Of a stretch of 64,000 bases of DNA, positions 56,146-63,674 are shown piece after piece. How positions within the stretch are numbered: the first letter of the stretch is position 1; each line of letters opens with the position of its first letter. The DNA comes from Pseudomonas aegrilactucae. Lineage in GTDB: Bacteria; Pseudomonadota; Gammaproteobacteria; Pseudomonadales; Pseudomonadaceae. The stretch is taken from assembly GCF_019168305.1 (NCBI RefSeq), contig NZ_JAHTBI010000027.1:1-64000 (forward strand), given 5' to 3'. A model generated the notes under the pieces. That model searched no databases and was not told the DNA's origin. It was given only the letters and a program-made list of their open reading frames with translations. Both the position numbers and the translations under genes were made by a program.

Positions 56146-56635
56146 GCGCCGGTACCGGCGCAGGTTATAGACAAAGGTATCCCGACCGCAGGCTTGCTGG
56201 CTCACGTGATGGTGGCCAAATTTGCCGATCACCTGCCGCTGTATCGGCAGGAGAAAATCTTTGGCCGCGCCGGGCTGGCAATCGCCCGCTCGACCTTGGC
56301 CCAGTGGGTCGGGCAAACCGGCGTGCGACTCCACCCGCTGGTCGATGCGTTGCGTGAAGCAGTGCTGAGCCAGGGCGTGATCCACGCCGATGAAACACCC
56401 GTGCAAATGCTTGCGCCGGGCGAGAAGAAAACCCACCGGGCCTACGTCTGGGCCTACAGCACTACGCCGTTTTCGGCGCTCAAAGCGGTGGTTTACGACT
56501 TCAGCCCAAGCCGTGCTGGCGAGCATGCACGCAACTTCCTGGGTGATTGGAAGGGCAAGCTGGTCTGCGACGACTTCGCTGGATACAAGGCCGGTTTTGA
56601 GCAAGGCATCACTGAAATCGGCTGTATGGCTCACC
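56146..56635 (+). mobile_element. Internal fragment of an IS66-family transposase
   Basis: The frame reads APVPAQVIDKGIPTAGLLAH, ADHLPLYRQEKIFGRAGLAI, HADETPVQMLAPG and KLVCDDFAGYKAGF, the catalytic-core segments of IS66 TnpC. Both ends are missing: it begins and stops abruptly (after EIGCMAH) inside other coding sequence. No inverted repeats or accessory tnpA/tnpB genes are present, so it is inert. Confidence 0.85.
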
Positions 56636-57289
56636 AACGCACTCTTCCCCTCCTCAGCCGAGGATCCCATTCTCAGGGCACTCATGGGGCTGCCATGGGC
56701 TGAAATCAAGCTAGACGACGGGCTCAGAGGCACTCCTGCGTTCAGGCGAACCCTCGATCTTCCTGAGTACCATCCGAGCTACGTGAAAATTGCTCCGACC
56801 CACACCGCCTTCTATCGCGGCACGAACATCCTTGACGTGCAGGATTCGATTGATGGCGCAGCCGAGAGCGGGATTGTGGTGAAGATCCCTGACTTAGTGC
56901 TGTATGGCTCGGCAAGCAAGAGCGCGCCTCTTCACTTTCCCCACATAAACAACCTGCTCGACGAGAATGGCACTGTTGCCTTCGAAGCTGACACACTCAT
57001 CAAACTCGCTCAACAGGGTGAGTTTCCGCTTTACCAGAAAGGCATCGGGGTTCTACGACGCGAGCCCGACCTGTTCGAAGTCTGTGAACTGACTGTCAAA
57101 CATCCGGGGCTGGAGATGACAGGCGCTGGCTACACGAAGGGATGGTGCTATCGAAGACAGCAGGAAGGAACATGGCTTAGAGAGGCGAACGAGGGGGAGT
57201 GCGACTGCGGTAGCGAGATAACTCACGGCGAGCACATTTCCGCGCTCCACATTGCCGAGGACTTTCTCAATGGCACTAACGCCGACTAG
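56636..57289 (+). pseudogene. C-terminal fragment of an unidentified protein
   Basis: After the IS66 fragment an open frame of about 218 residues continues to a stop (LFPSSAEDPILRALMGLPWA, YVKIAPTHTAFYRGTNILDV, FEVCELTVKHPGLEMTGAGY). It has no start of its own. A Cys-containing end (ANEGECDCGSEITHGEHI) is visible. It may be the rest of the SIR2 gene or of a different downstream gene. I cannot name the family. Confidence 0.5.
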
Positions 57290-57484
57290 ATCAGAGCCGC
57301 ACTGTGCCCCCCCGAAGGCTTTCGAGTGAAAGAACAGAACAACCCTGGGCCACCCTGAAAGCATGTAGTCCAACTCCGGAAACTCCACCTTGACTGCAAA
57401 CTGGCATAGCAAAACCCCTACTGCCGAAGGCGCAGAAGTTCCTTTTCGACCTGGCCTTCAAAATCCCATATATCCCTATCCCAT

Positions 57485-57510
57485 AAAAAAGGGCCCCGCA
57501 GGGCCCTGAT
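57485..57510 (-). terminator. Terminator of the mvaT-like gene
   Basis: On the minus strand CAGGGCCCTGCGGGGCCC forms a GC-rich stem followed by TTTTTT, about 15 bases past the mvaT-like stop. Confidence 0.85.
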
Positions 57511-57526
57511 TTGTACTCAAACAGTG

Positions 57527-57898
57527 TTACTTAGCCAACCAGGATTCGACCTCTTCGGCACCGTGCTCAGCCTTCCACTCTTTGAGCTGCTTGTGATTGC
57601 CACCTTTAGTTTCGATGACTTCACCAGTATGCGGGTTTTTGTAATGCTTGACCTGGCGCGGCTTGCGATTGCCTTTTTCAGCAACTGCGGCAGGAGCTGC
57701 GCGGCGAGAAGCGGCTTGAGGATCGAGGATGGCAACAACGTTACGCAAGCTATAATTGTACTCGCCCAATAAGTTGCGAAGCTTTTTCTCAAATTCGATC
57801 TCGCGTTTGAGACCATCATCGTTTTTCAAGCTTTCCAGCTCAGCCAACTGTGCAGCGAGCTGTTGTTCAAGGGCGCGGAATTCAGCGAGCCTAGACAT
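57527..57898 (-). CDS. MvaT/MvaU-family H-NS-like silencer
   Basis: A 123-residue xenogeneic silencer. The N-terminal coiled coil (SRLAEFRALEQQLAAQLAEL...) mediates oligomerisation. The C-terminal AT-hook-like DNA-binding region has VKHYKNPHTGEVIETKGGNH and LKEWKAEHGAEEVESWL. AAGGA lies seven bases before the ATG. It lies on the island between defence and redox blocks and may repress island genes or join the host MvaT/TurA pool. Confidence 0.9.
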   Translation of the reverse strand: MSRLAEFRALEQQLAAQLAELESLKNDDGLKREIEFEKKLRNLLGEYNYSLRNVVAILDPQAASRRAAPAAVAEKGNRKPRQVKHYKNPHTGEVIETKGGNHKQLKEWKAEHGAEEVESWLAK

Positions 57899-58027
57899 AT
57901 CGGTTCCTTTTAGATTATTGGTTAGGCTCGTTTTGAGCCTCAGGCAGAGCCTGGTGAGACTGCACGAATAGTACGATGGCCGAAGCTGCCGTGTGAAGGG
58001 TGTAGGCCACCATGTGGCAGTCAATTT

Positions 58028-58114
58028 CTTTGGCAACAACCCCTTGGCCAGACCGGCCTCAGCATTGCGAATGACAAGATTGGTCTGACGCTGTCCGTGA
58101 AGTTCGGCATTTAA
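58028..58114 (+). pseudogene. Possible C-terminal remnant of an outer-membrane barrel
   Basis: In otherwise empty DNA upstream of the redox cluster a frame ends GLSIANDKIGLTLSVKFGI, an alternating hydrophobic strand like the last beta-strand of an outer-membrane barrel. No upstream part is visible. The rest of 57899-58377 shows only this and the operator at 58249. Confidence 0.25.
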
Positions 58115-58248
58115 CCGGGCGCTCCAATAGTAACGTATAAAACACGCTCTGGTGATCAGTCACCCCCCCTCAGTGCTTAGCACCGTGCAGCCCTGTGCCA
58201 GTTCGCCCCCCTCTAAAAATCGAGGCTGTCAATCACGATTGCAAGCAC

Positions 58249-58266
58249 ACCTACTAGATGGTAGGC
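58249..58266. promoter_or_regulatory. Operator-like palindrome, copy 1 (redox cluster)
   Basis: ACCTACTAGATGGTAGGC has outer arms CCTAC/GTAGG. It matches 17 of 18 bases of the site at 59748-59765 and lies 111 bp before the hydrolase gene. The size and arms suggest a TetR-type repressor site. Confidence 0.65.
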
Positions 58267-58377
58267 TTCGATCTATTCGAGTTCGACCCTCAATTCCCTA
58301 CCACCTTTGCGACAATTCACACACGCAAAACTCTCAGCAAGCCTACTCCAAGACCAATGCTTCCTACGGAGCTAAAC

Positions 58378-59130
58378 ATGACCAAACAGAAAATTACGTT
58401 TCCAAATTCCCAGGGCATGAACCTTTCAGGTCTGCTTGAGGCGCCTCAGTCACCTAAAGCTTACGCATTGTTCGCGCACTGTTTCACGTGTGGAAAAGAT
58501 ATAAAAGCAGCCGCCCGAATTGCCAAAGCGTTGGTAGACAATAATATCTCTGTGCTTCGATTTGACTTCACAGGTCTTGGTGGCAGTGATGGAGATTTCT
58601 CCAACAGTAATTTCTCTTCTAATGTTGCCGACTTAGTAGCTGCAACAGAATATTTGCGTAATTTCCACCAGGCACCATCCCTTTTGATTGGACACAGTTT
58701 AGGCGGCGCCGCAGTTATAGCAGCGGCCAAGCACATTCCAGAGGCAAAGGGGGTAGTTACAATCGGCGCTCCCGCCGATGCGTCCCATGTCATGAAACAG
58801 TTCAAAGGTCAGGTGGAAACCATCAGAGACATTGGTGAGTACAGCGTAACGCTTGCAGATAGACAATTCACAATAAAAAAGCAGTTTCTTGACGACATTG
58901 AGAGCCACCAGCAGGATAACAGTGCTGCGAACTTGAAACGTGCGCTTCTTGTCTTTCACTCCCCCACGGACAACATCGTATCGATAGAACAAGCGCAGAA
59001 GATTTACCAAGCAGCTAAACACCCTAAAAGCTTCATTTCACTGGATTCCGCCGACCATCTATTAACTAACAGTCGAGATGCGGAGTATGTTGCCTCATGC
59101 ATTGCCGCCTGGAGCTCTAGATATCTATAA
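58378..59130 (+). CDS. Alpha/beta hydrolase of the OsmC-linked type
   Basis: A 250-residue serine hydrolase. The nucleophile elbow is [10 protein letters not shown] (Ser, about residue 104); the acid is probably Asp in [10 protein letters not shown] and the His in DSADHLLTN. The N-terminal layout ([28 protein letters not shown]) is that of hydrolases often fused to an OsmC domain; here OsmC is a separate gene 1.9 kb downstream. I start at ATG 58378 with GGAG eight bases upstream. First gene of the redox cluster. Confidence 0.82.
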   Translation: MTKQKITFPNSQGMNLSGLLEAPQSPKAYALFAHCFTCGKDIKAAARIAKALVDNNISVLRFDFTGLGGSDGDFSNSNFSSNVADLVAATEYLRNFHQAPSLLIGHSLGGAAVIAAAKHIPEAKGVVTIGAPADASHVMKQFKGQVETIRDIGEYSVTLADRQFTIKKQFLDDIESHQQDNSAANLKRALLVFHSPTDNIVSIEQAQKIYQAAKHPKSFISLDSADHLLTNSRDAEYVASCIAAWSSRYL

Positions 59131-59164
59131 CAGTGTTACTGCCTCGATCTAAAGGAATTGTCTT

Positions 59165-59350
59165 ATGCGATACTGCTCAATTTTGGCCCTAAAGAAGGCT
59201 AGGGAACAAGGGAAAGAAACTCCCCTCTGCTGCGATAGTGAATCGGCACAGCGACAAGGGAAAGAGAGTGCCAGTAGCAGTTCTTGGTCTATGATATTTC
59301 TCATCATATTAGTGGCGTTTTTTGCGTTAGCTCTAATGCAATCGTCCTAA
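59165..59350 (+). CDS. Small Cys-containing membrane protein
   Basis: A 61-residue protein with Cys residues near the N-terminus (RYCSILAL, TPLCCDSE) and one C-terminal membrane helix (SMIFLIILVAFFALALM). AAGGA lies eight bases upstream of the ATG. It follows the hydrolase by 34 bases, so probably the same transcript. Not recognised. Confidence 0.5.
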   Translation: MRYCSILALKKAREQGKETPLCCDSESAQRQGKESASSSSWSMIFLIILVAFFALALMQSS

Positions 59351-59747
59351 TCCCAGCGTTAGCGTAGGTGCGAGAATTCTGCATAGGGCTGGCACCCTAC
59401 TCTTCAGCGGTCGCAAGGCTGTGTTGTTGCCGCCACCAATGACGAGCTCAATCGTGAAGCCATCCTAGACACCTAACGAATGGCCGTAGCTCCCCTTCAG
59501 ACCAATTCCGCCAGTCGAGTCGATCACGTACAGCATCGGCTCACTCATATCCACTGCGGGAAACGGCTAAGCGGCAGGGGTGAGGAAAGCACAGGTAGCT
59601 CAGCATCCACAGCGCTCCGTGACCGCCGGAAGCTTCTGAAAGCCAGATATCAAGCCAAGTCCAGCCGACCAGACACAGAGGCTCGGCGCAAGTGATTGCG
59701 CCTGTTGGCTGGGAAATCCTAATAAATGAAACAGAATTGCTATTCCT
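59351..59747. other. Intergenic stretch without a supported gene
   Basis: I see no convincing gene. A 71-codon frame (59480-59695) is basic and of low quality. The stretch ends at the second operator-like palindrome and the AhpD promoter region. Confidence 0.4.
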
Positions 59748-59765
59748 ACCTACTAGGTGGTAGGC
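59748..59765. promoter_or_regulatory. Operator-like palindrome, copy 2 (redox cluster)
   Basis: ACCTACTAGGTGGTAGGC, nearly identical to the site at 58249-58266, lies 68 bp before the AhpD-like gene. The same regulator, probably TetR-family and not in the window, would control both units. Confidence 0.65.
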
Positions 59766-59833
59766 TTGTTTTCCTTTCCCGCAACCATACTAAATGTTTA
59801 ATTTCTACGCCTTGGCGTAGCTGAGAGGATCAC

Positions 59834-60166
59834 ATGCAAGATTGGAAACAGGCCCGACAAGACATCAACGCCCGCGTTATGCAGCTTGGCTCGCTTTCGC
59901 CAGAAACCATTAAAGGTGTAATGGCACTAGGTGGGGCTGGCGCAAAAACCAATCACCTAGACGCGAAAACCCGCGAGCTGATTTCTCTTGCGGTAGCGGT
60001 GACCACTCGCTGCGACGGCTGCATTGCTTTCCATGTAGCCGAAGCTAAGAAGCTTGGTGTTACGGTTGAGGAGGTCTCAGAAGCTCTGGGAGTCGCAATC
60101 AACATGAACGCAGGCGCAGCTCTGGTTTATAGCACCCATGTGCTAGACGCCTTCGACAAAGAATGA
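59834..60166 (+). CDS. AhpD-like carboxymuconolactone decarboxylase family protein (island copy)
   Basis: A 110-residue AhpD-fold protein with AVAVTTRCDGCIAFHVAEAK holding the CxxC and His. The core is almost identical to that of the chromosomal paralogue at 8069-8413, yet codon use is more AT-rich. In this cluster it probably reduces peroxides or disulfide-like electrophiles. An operator-like palindrome lies just upstream. Confidence 0.85.
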   Translation: MQDWKQARQDINARVMQLGSLSPETIKGVMALGGAGAKTNHLDAKTRELISLAVAVTTRCDGCIAFHVAEAKKLGVTVEEVSEALGVAINMNAGAALVYSTHVLDAFDKE

Positions 60167-60259
60167 CCTAAAGGGGCTGTTTTCCTAATGAGCAGCCATC
60201 CTTTTCCCGTCCGCGCCCAGACTAATAACTGGGCTGCTGAATCTTTCAGGTGATACAAA

Positions 60260-60955
60260 ATGAGCGCAGAATCCAAATTGATCACGATTGACGTTTGGTC
60301 GGACTTCGTCTGCCCTTGGTGCTGGATTGCGAAGCGCCGGTTCGAGATTGCCCTCGCCGATTTCGAGCACAAGGACTTGGTTCAAGTTAACTACAAGGCA
60401 TTTCGACTCGCTGCTGGCCAAAAAGCTGCACCGATAAAACAGGTTCTTGCGCAGAAGTTTGGCAACGAGCAGTCTGCCAAGGGGATGATCCAGGCTGTTG
60501 TTGCGAACGCCACAGAAACAGGCCTCGTTTACAACTTTGACACTATGCTTTTTGGAGACACCACAAAAGCACATGCTCTCGTCAAAGCAGTCGACGATAA
60601 CGACATCAAAAAGGCTCTCAGCGAACGCCTTTATAAGGCCTGCACCACAGATGGACGCTCGATCTTCGAAGTGAACTCATTAGCGGAAATTGCGGGAGAA
60701 GTCGGCCTTTCAGAAAGTTTCGTCCAGAATGCCTGGAATGATGAGACGCTGCCTTACCTAGTCGCCAAGGATGAGAAAGAGGCTCGTGAGGTCGCAAACG
60801 GCGTTCCTCTGTTTGTCTTCAACAACGGCTTCTACATTTCGGGAGCCCAAACCGTTGACGCATTCAAACTGGCGCTACAACGAATGCATTCGGATGCCAC
60901 CGAAGATGAATCTTTTCAAGGGCAGACCTGCGGCCTAAACGGATGTGACAGCTGA
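60260..60955 (+). CDS. FrnE/DsbA-like oxidoreductase
   Basis: A 231-residue cytosolic DsbA-family protein. The active site is SDFVCPWCWIAKRRFE (CxxC, residues about 18-21) at the N-terminus with no signal peptide, as in FrnE. NGVPLFVFNNGFYISGAQ is the cis-Pro-containing segment. Extra C-terminal Cys (TCGLNGCDS) are present. Thiol-disulfide exchange in the cytosol is expected. Confidence 0.88.
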   Translation: MSAESKLITIDVWSDFVCPWCWIAKRRFEIALADFEHKDLVQVNYKAFRLAAGQKAAPIKQVLAQKFGNEQSAKGMIQAVVANATETGLVYNFDTMLFGDTTKAHALVKAVDDNDIKKALSERLYKACTTDGRSIFEVNSLAEIAGEVGLSESFVQNAWNDETLPYLVAKDEKEAREVANGVPLFVFNNGFYISGAQTVDAFKLALQRMHSDATEDESFQGQTCGLNGCDS

Positions 60956-61006
60956 TGAACATGCTCGCACATTAACGATAAATATTAATTTCTGTAGGCC
61001 GTCAGT

Positions 61007-61555
61007 ATGAACAACATTGTGAATGGTATCGACGTTACTAATCTAGAGAACTTCGCTCGCGAAGTAGCGGCGGATGACACAAAAGCTGAAGTCCGCTTCA
61101 ATGTCCAGACTAAGTGGATGGGCCAAACCAAAAGCGTTACGAATGTTACTCAATGCAGGCTTGCCGGTCGGCAAATAGCGCGAGACTTCCAGATCGTCTC
61201 GGACGAGCCTGTTGAGCTGCTGGGTGAGAATACAGCTCCCGGCCCAATGGAGCTGCTGCTTGCCGCCCTGAATGCTTGTATGTCGGTGGGTTACGCAACA
61301 GGCGCTGCGGCGAGGGGCATCAAAATCAAGAGTCTTGAAATTGAAACGGACACTAATCTAGATCTACGTGGATTCTTGGGTCTTGATGAAAGCCTCAACC
61401 CTGGCATAAATGAAATTAACTACAAAGTAAAAATTTGCGCAGACGCGCCTCAGGATCAAATTGAGGAGCTTCATGCACACGTCATTAAAACCTCGCCAAA
61501 CTTCCATAATATGGCGAGAGAAATCAAAGTATCGCCTAAACTAGAGATCATATAA
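61007..61555 (+). CDS. OsmC-like protein with one canonical cysteine
   Basis: A 182-residue OsmC-fold protein (GPMELLLAALNACMSVGYAT, then HAHVIKTSPNFHNMAREIKV). OsmC/Ohr peroxidases use two Cys; the first is present in NACMS, but the position usually reading C/SPV reads TSPNF without Cys. It may work as a one-Cys peroxidase with a partner thioredoxin, or bind rather than reduce its ligand. It lies 52 bases after the FrnE-like gene. Confidence 0.82.
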   Translation: MNNIVNGIDVTNLENFAREVAADDTKAEVRFNVQTKWMGQTKSVTNVTQCRLAGRQIARDFQIVSDEPVELLGENTAPGPMELLLAALNACMSVGYATGAAARGIKIKSLEIETDTNLDLRGFLGLDESLNPGINEINYKVKICADAPQDQIEELHAHVIKTSPNFHNMAREIKVSPKLEII

Positions 61556-61643
61556 TATCTGGCAGCATCATCGCTGAAGGGACGCCAAAGTACTACCTGG
61601 CGGCCCTACGCAGCACTTTAAGAACAAGCTTGGATATGTTTCT

Positions 61644-61979
61644 ATGAATGACACTCATGACTTAGATGCAGACGGGCTGTATAGAGAACTTAGCGTACCC
61701 CATAGACTTTTTGTGGTCTACTTCTCTGCTCCTTGGTGCGGCCCGTGCACCGGAATGAAGCCAGTCTTCCAAAAGCTCGCTGACGCCTACTCTCAGCTCG
61801 CGTCATTCAGACACGTTGATGTCGCCCTGTCCCCCACGGTTGCGAAAGCATTAAATATTCACGGCGTTCCTTCAATCGCAGTATTTAGAGAGGGGATTCT
61901 CTCTAAGTTGATCATGGGTGCGAATTCATACAGGGAGTTGCAGAAAGCTCTGGAAATTGAATTCAAATACATGGACTGA
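61644..61979 (+). CDS. Thioredoxin-like protein
   Basis: A 111-residue thioredoxin with the WCGPC active site in YFSAPWCGPCTGMKPVFQKL and the cis-Pro in HGVPSIAVFREG. The N-terminus is acidic and slightly longer than usual. It probably recycles the neighbouring AhpD, OsmC or FrnE-like proteins. Confidence 0.9.
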   Translation: MNDTHDLDADGLYRELSVPHRLFVVYFSAPWCGPCTGMKPVFQKLADAYSQLASFRHVDVALSPTVAKALNIHGVPSIAVFREGILSKLIMGANSYRELQKALEIEFKYMD

Positions 61980-62053
61980 AGCGACCTTTAAGGTTGACAC
62001 TCTATAACAGATTCTCGGTTGGAAATCTGACCCTACCCAGTGGAAGACTTCTC

Positions 62054-62947
62054 TTGAATACACGTCTATCTGCCGCTCTCACCACCAAAAAAACACAACG
62101 CGTTGTCATTCTCACCGCTATCGCTTTGACCGCCTTTGCTGCGAACTCAGTGCTGTGCCGCGTCGCACTGCGCCACAGCGCTATCGATCCGATCAGCTTC
62201 AGTGTCATACGTTTGGTGAGTGGTGCACTGATCCTATGGGTGATTCTTAAGTTTCAGCGGCCAGTAAAAAAGGCGACAGGTTCCTGGGGGGGAGCTGTAT
62301 CACTCTATGTTTATGCCTTTGCGTTTTCCTACGCGTACCTGAAACTAGACACCGGTACCGGCGCACTTGTTCTGTTCGGCGCAGTGCAGCTAACCATGCT
62401 CGGGTACGGAGTTCTGCAGGGAGAGCGTATGGGCGTCTTGGCACTGCTAGGCCTAGTGTTGGCGGTTACTGGCCTTGTCGTGCTGCTTCTTCCTGGATCC
62501 AGCGCTCCGCCGCTGACAAGCGTAGTAATAATGCTAGCATCAGGGGTGGCATGGGGGGTCTACTCAATACTCGGTAAAGGCTTAACTGATCCGTTGGCGG
62601 CTACAGCTGGCAACTTCATGATGTCTGTGCCGCTAATCATGCTTACCTCCCTGCCCTTCATATCCTCTTTCCATGCAGACGTTGTCGGTATTACCTCTGC
62701 CGTCGTATCAGGCACAATCGCATCAGGCGCGGGATACGCTATCTGGTACGCGGCGGTTCGACATCTCTCATCTTTTCGCGCAGCTACGGTACAACTGACC
62801 GTGCCAGTGATTGCCTCCATCGCCGGAGTTCTACTGCTAGGGGAAACCTTTACTACTCGACTTGGCCTAAGCTCCCTCACAGTACTAGGTGGCATTGCCC
62901 TGGTACTGTCAGCTAAGCAAACAGCTTCATTAAAGCCGAGAGACTGA
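62054..62947 (+). CDS. EamA-family (DMT) transporter
   Basis: A 297-residue inner-membrane protein with about ten helices in two EamA repeats (for example ILTAIALTAFAANSVLCRVA and GLVLAVTGLVVLLLPGS). EamA exporters often move cysteine pathway metabolites or other amino acids. I start at TTG 62054 because GGAAG lies seven bases upstream and the length fits; an upstream TTG at 61994 is possible. Near a MetC-like lyase, a sulfur-amino-acid role is plausible. Confidence 0.82.
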   Translation: MNTRLSAALTTKKTQRVVILTAIALTAFAANSVLCRVALRHSAIDPISFSVIRLVSGALILWVILKFQRPVKKATGSWGGAVSLYVYAFAFSYAYLKLDTGTGALVLFGAVQLTMLGYGVLQGERMGVLALLGLVLAVTGLVVLLLPGSSAPPLTSVVIMLASGVAWGVYSILGKGLTDPLAATAGNFMMSVPLIMLTSLPFISSFHADVVGITSAVVSGTIASGAGYAIWYAAVRHLSSFRAATVQLTVPVIASIAGVLLLGETFTTRLGLSSLTVLGGIALVLSAKQTASLKPRD

Positions 62948-63039
62948 AAAGCATCGACACGTGCAGCACAGTCGATCTTAGGCTGCACGCACTGCATCAA
63001 TCGCTGAGGCAAGTTCCACATCGCGCGTAACCTTGGCAC

Positions 63040-63498
63040 TCACAAAGGAAGAGTCGGGCACCTTTTGATCTCTTTGAGAGAAAAGCCCGTATACATCTCC
63101 TTAATATTTCCCAAGCGGCGGATCTTATACATAGCCAGCTGATGGAAATCGTCCATGTCTTTAACCACCACCTGAAGTAAATAGTCATACTTCCCAGATA
63201 TGTTATGACAGGAAATCACACTTGGAAGTGAATTGATTCCCTTCTCAAAGTTGTCCATCGCCTCCTCAGAATGCGTATCCAACGTAATACTGATGAAAGC
63301 AAAAACATTCAAACCAATAGCTTTTCGGTTAAGGGAAGCGTGATACCCCTCGATCACCTCTTCTTCAAGCCGCTTCAATCGCTTCCAGCTTGCAGGGGCC
63401 GAAAGCGAGACGCGAGCTGCAATCTCAGCGTTGGTGAGACGACCGTTCAACTGAACGATCTCAAGGATCATTCGATCCACCTTATCCAGCTCAATCAT
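63040..63498 (-). CDS. Lrp/AsnC-family regulator
   Basis: A 152-residue Lrp-type regulator with an N-terminal HTH (VDRMILEIVQLNGRLTNAEI, then ARVSLSAPASWKRLKRLEEE) and a RAM ligand domain (YDYLLQVVVKDMDDFHQLAM). It is divergent from the MetC-like gene across 176 bp, so it probably controls that gene in response to an amino acid. Confidence 0.88.
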   Translation of the reverse strand: MIELDKVDRMILEIVQLNGRLTNAEIAARVSLSAPASWKRLKRLEEEVIEGYHASLNRKAIGLNVFAFISITLDTHSEEAMDNFEKGINSLPSVISCHNISGKYDYLLQVVVKDMDDFHQLAMYKIRRLGNIKEMYTGFSLKEIKRCPTLPL

Positions 63499-63674
63499 GG
63501 GCGCATCTCGGGCAATGGCAGAAAAATCTAAATTAATCGGATACGGAATTTTCCTAGACAGCCCTAATAATATTAACTAGAAAACCGCCATGCAAGAAAT
63601 ATACGAAAGAAAATTTCTCTAGGAAATAAATATAATTAACTGGTCTAGCCACGCATCGATCAGAGAGAAAAGCC
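63499..63674. promoter_or_regulatory. Shared AT-rich promoter region with Lrp-like palindrome
   Basis: The 176-bp space between the Lrp-type gene and the MetC-like gene is very AT-rich. It contains AGAAAATTTCT (63608-63618), an Lrp-box-like inverted repeat. Auto- and cross-regulation is inferred. Confidence 0.45.

Noticed and set aside
56146..56635. Active IS66 element
   Set aside because: Only an internal transposase fragment is present, without ends, inverted repeats or accessory genes.
59480..59695. 71-codon open frame in the redox cluster spacer
   Set aside because: Weak start context, basic low-complexity content and no recognisable motif.
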